Below the pieces are notes generated by a model. The model did no database searches and was not told the DNA's origin. It saw only the letters and a list, made by a program, of their open reading frames with translations. Shown here one piece after another: positions 4,810-6,810 of a stretch of 6,810 nt of DNA; positions within the stretch are counted from its first letter, which is position 1; every line of letters begins with the position of its first letter. The stretch lies in contig JAOTUD010000154.1 of NCBI GenBank assembly GCA_029864065.1, positions 1-6,810 on the forward strand, written 5' to 3'. The translations under genes and the position numbers were made by a program. The stretch comes from Gammaproteobacteria bacterium (lineage in GTDB: Bacteria; Pseudomonadota; Gammaproteobacteria; GCA-001735895).

Positions 4810-6033
4810 ATGCCGTTCCAGTATTCCGATAAATCCAGCAGCCTGCAGCGCAAACTGCAGGCATTCATGGAAACGCACATCTATGCAAACGAGGCCGAGT
4901 ATGCCGCGCAGCTGGACCGCGCCGACAATCGTTTTGCGCCGCTGCCGTTGATCGAAGATCTCAAGGTAAAGGCGAGGTCCGAGGGGTTGTGGAATCTCTT
5001 CATTCCCGAATCAGAAGCCGGGTTCAGCGAGCACGGCGGGCTCGGCAATCTCGAATACTACCCGCTCGCGGAAACCATGGGACGAGTGCTGTGGTCGGCC
5101 GAGGTATTCAACTGCAACGCGCCCGACACCGGCAACATGGAAGTGCTGATGAAGTACGCGACCCCGGCGCAGCAGGAACAATGGTTGAAGCCGTTGCTGG
5201 CCGGCGAGATTCGCTCCTGTTACGCGATGACCGAGCCCCAGGTCGCCTCCAGCGACGCCACCAATATCGAACTCAGCATGACGCTCGACGGCGACAAATG
5301 GCTGCTCGACGGGCGCAAGTGGTTCATCACCGGGGCGATGAACGAGCGCACCCGGATTATCATCGTCATGGGCAAGTCGGATCCCGATAACCCGGATCGG
5401 CATAAACAGCAGACCCAGGTGCTGGTGCCCAGGGACACACCGGGGGTCGAGATCCTGCGCGCGCTGACCACGCTCGGCTACGACGACGCGCCGATCGGCC
5501 ACGCCGAAATCCGTTTCAACCAGGTCAGGGTGCCGGCCGAAAACGTGCTGCTCGGGGCGGGGCGCGGTTTCGAGATTGCGCAGGGCAGGCTCGGTCCCGG
5601 CCGCATGCACCACTGCATGCGCCTGGTCGGCGCCGCGCAGCGGGCGCTGGAGATTACCTGCCAACGCGTGCAGCGGCGCAGCACCTTCGGGCGCAAACTG
5701 AGCCAGCACCAGTCGGTGCGCGAGGATATCGCGAAGAGTTTTGCGGAGATCGAGATGGCGAGACTGCTGGTGCAGAAAACCTGTCTGCGGATGGATGAGG
5801 TCGGCGCGCAGCAGGCGCGCGACATGATTGCGGCCTGCAAAACCAGCGTGCCGCTGATGGTACAGACCATCATCGACCGCTGCATGCAGATGCATGGCGC
5901 AGGCGGCCTCTGCCGCGATTATTTCCTCGCCGAGGCGTTCAACTATGCGCGCTGGTGCCGCCAGGCCGACGGCCCGGACCAGGTGCACCAGATGGCGCTC
6001 GGTAAACAGATTATCGAACGTTACGGCGGTTAG
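4810..6033 (+). CDS. Acyl-CoA dehydrogenase, ACAD10/ACAD11 (LvaC-like) type
   Basis: A 407-aa FAD-dependent acyl-CoA dehydrogenase of normal full length. The N-terminal helical domain is at about 1-135. The flavin/substrate motif CYAMTEPQVASSDATNIE (137-154) opens the beta domain, which includes WFITGAMNERT (171-181). The C-terminal helical domain has RRSTFGRKLSQHQSV (289-303), binding FAD across the dimer, and MHGAGGL (361-367). At the place where classical members carry the catalytic Glu of YEGT, this one reads ADGPDQVH (386-393). Asp387 aligns there by eye, as in the ACAD10/11 branch. That branch acts on 4-phosphoacyl-CoAs made from 4-hydroxyacyl-CoAs by a partner kinase, giving enoyl-CoAs for beta-oxidation. 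The next gene, 6 bases on, is such a kinase. The exact acyl chain is unknown. No strong Shine-Dalgarno precedes ATG 4810. Confidence 0.9.
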   Translation: MPFQYSDKSSSLQRKLQAFMETHIYANEAEYAAQLDRADNRFAPLPLIEDLKVKARSEGLWNLFIPESEAGFSEHGGLGNLEYYPLAETMGRVLWSAEVFNCNAPDTGNMEVLMKYATPAQQEQWLKPLLAGEIRSCYAMTEPQVASSDATNIELSMTLDGDKWLLDGRKWFITGAMNERTRIIIVMGKSDPDNPDRHKQQTQVLVPRDTPGVEILRALTTLGYDDAPIGHAEIRFNQVRVPAENVLLGAGRGFEIAQGRLGPGRMHHCMRLVGAAQRALEITCQRVQRRSTFGRKLSQHQSVREDIAKSFAEIEMARLLVQKTCLRMDEVGAQQARDMIAACKTSVPLMVQTIIDRCMQMHGAGGLCRDYFLAEAFNYARWCRQADGPDQVHQMALGKQIIERYGG

Positions 6034-6039
6034 CGCGCG

Positions 6040-6810
6040 ATGTCCGACGACCAGCTCGACCGGGACGCGCTGCAGCGCTACCTGGCGTCGCATGTCCCGC
6101 AAACCGGACAGCTGCAGGGCGTCGAGAAGTTCAGCGACGGCCAGTCCAACCCGACTTTTTTGTTGAACACCTCGACCGGCCGGTTCGTGCTGCGCCGCCA
6201 GCCCCCCGGGGAATTGCTGAAATCCGCGCACGCGGTGGATCGCGAGTTTCGCGTGATCGAGGCGCTGCAGCACAGCGAGGTACCGGTCGCGCGCGCCATC
6301 CATCTGTGCGCAGACCGCGACGTCATCGGCAGCCTGTTTTACCTCATGAGCTACGAGCCCGGGCGGATATTCTGGGATCCGACCCTGCCGGGGCTGGATA
6401 AGGCGCAGCGCCATGCAATTTACGGCGAAATGAACCGCGTGCTCGCGGCGCTGCACGATGTCGATGTCGACGCGGTCGGGCTCGCCGATTTCGGCAGGCC
6501 CGGCAATTATTTCGAGCGCCAGGTGAGCCGCTGGAGCCGCCAGTACCGCGCCTCCGAAATCGAGCCGATCGCGGCGATGGATCGATTGATCGAATGGCTA
6601 CCGCAAAACCTGCCGCCGGACGACGGCAAGGTCAGCCTGATCCATGGCGACTATCGTATCGACAACATCATTTTCGACGCCACGAATCCCCGCGCGAAAG
6701 CAGTGCTCGACTGGGAACTGTCGACGCTGGGCCATCCCTACGCCGATCTCGCCTACCAGTGCATGCAGTGGCGCATGGACCGGGACTGCGTGATAGCGGG
6801 GCTCGGCGAT
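6040..6810 (+). CDS. APH-fold phosphotransferase (ACAD10/11 kinase-domain, LvaA-like), cut by the right edge
   Basis: 257 residues are visible and the frame is still open at the window end. An N-terminal ATP-binding lobe includes FSDGQSNPTFLL and FVLRRQPPGELLKSAHAVDRE, where the Arg/Lys-rich strand and the later Glu form the nucleotide site. The catalytic loop is HGDYRIDN (202-209), the HxDxxxxN motif of aminoglycoside-phosphotransferase-like kinases, with Asp204 as base. The metal-binding motif LDWELSTLGHPYADLAYQC follows, with Asp224. The combination is typical of the kinase domain of ACAD10/ACAD11 and of LvaA of Pseudomonas putida, which phosphorylates 4-hydroxyacyl-CoA. The ATG lies 6 bases after the dehydrogenase stop codon with a weak GGCGG upstream, so the two are surely co-transcribed and likely coupled. 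Antibiotic resistance is unlikely. Confidence 0.9.
   Translation, partial: MSDDQLDRDALQRYLASHVPQTGQLQGVEKFSDGQSNPTFLLNTSTGRFVLRRQPPGELLKSAHAVDREFRVIEALQHSEVPVARAIHLCADRDVIGSLFYLMSYEPGRIFWDPTLPGLDKAQRHAIYGEMNRVLAALHDVDVDAVGLADFGRPGNYFERQVSRWSRQYRASEIEPIAAMDRLIEWLPQNLPPDDGKVSLIHGDYRIDNIIFDATNPRAKAVLDWELSTLGHPYADLAYQCMQWRMDRDCVIAGLGD

Noticed and set aside
5011..6456. 481-codon minus-strand frame opposite the acyl-CoA dehydrogenase and kinase
   Set aside because: It is a mirror of two strongly recognised coding genes in GC-rich DNA, rich in Arg/His/Ala, with no family motifs.

Overview
The window is GC-rich, densely coded bacterial chromosome. It holds a short-chain dehydrogenase, an acyl-CoA dehydrogenase/phosphotransferase pair, a HIG1 protein and FNR/Anr-type boxes. 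Codon use is GC-rich throughout. This combination suggests a free-living, probably respiratory proteobacterium, most likely a gammaproteobacterium. That is an inference from gene types and regulatory motifs, because there is no rRNA or other phylogenetic marker. No tRNA, rRNA, CRISPR array, insertion sequence or phage gene was seen.

Left part (1-1765): a short-chain dehydrogenase (SDR) on the minus strand is cut by the left edge. A non-coding gap of 344 bases separates it from a divergent 12-TM major facilitator transporter. The gap holds a plausible SDR promoter whose -10 lies inside an inverted repeat. Centre-left (1975-3051): a ketopantoate-reductase-like (PanE/ApbA fold) oxidoreductase of unusual length ends in a good intrinsic terminator.

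Centre (3137-4717): this is the most interesting block. A 63-aa HIG1-domain inner-membrane protein on the minus strand and a secreted GlcG/HbpS-type (DUF336) protein on the plus strand are divergently transcribed. The 300 bases between their start codons contain two FNR/Anr-type boxes. One (TTGAC-N4-ATCAA, read on the minus strand) sits exactly 41.5 bases upstream of the start site predicted from a TAATAT -10 for the HIG1 gene. The other is a perfect TTGAT-N4-ATCAA upstream of the DUF336 gene. Two copies of TAAACCGGTT lie in the same gap. After the DUF336 gene comes a two-TM ion channel with a non-canonical selectivity filter (TAGIAD in place of TVGYGD) and a coiled-coil tail. The block reads as a low-oxygen-responsive membrane and envelope module.

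Right part (4810-6810): an acyl-CoA dehydrogenase of the ACAD10/ACAD11 type is followed 6 bases later by an aminoglycoside-phosphotransferase-fold kinase that runs off the right edge. In animals these two activities are fused (ACAD10/11). In Pseudomonas putida the equivalent proteins (LvaA, LvaC) convert 4-hydroxyacyl-CoA through 4-phosphoacyl-CoA to an enoyl-CoA. The pair therefore probably catabolises 4-hydroxy acids or related acyl-CoAs.
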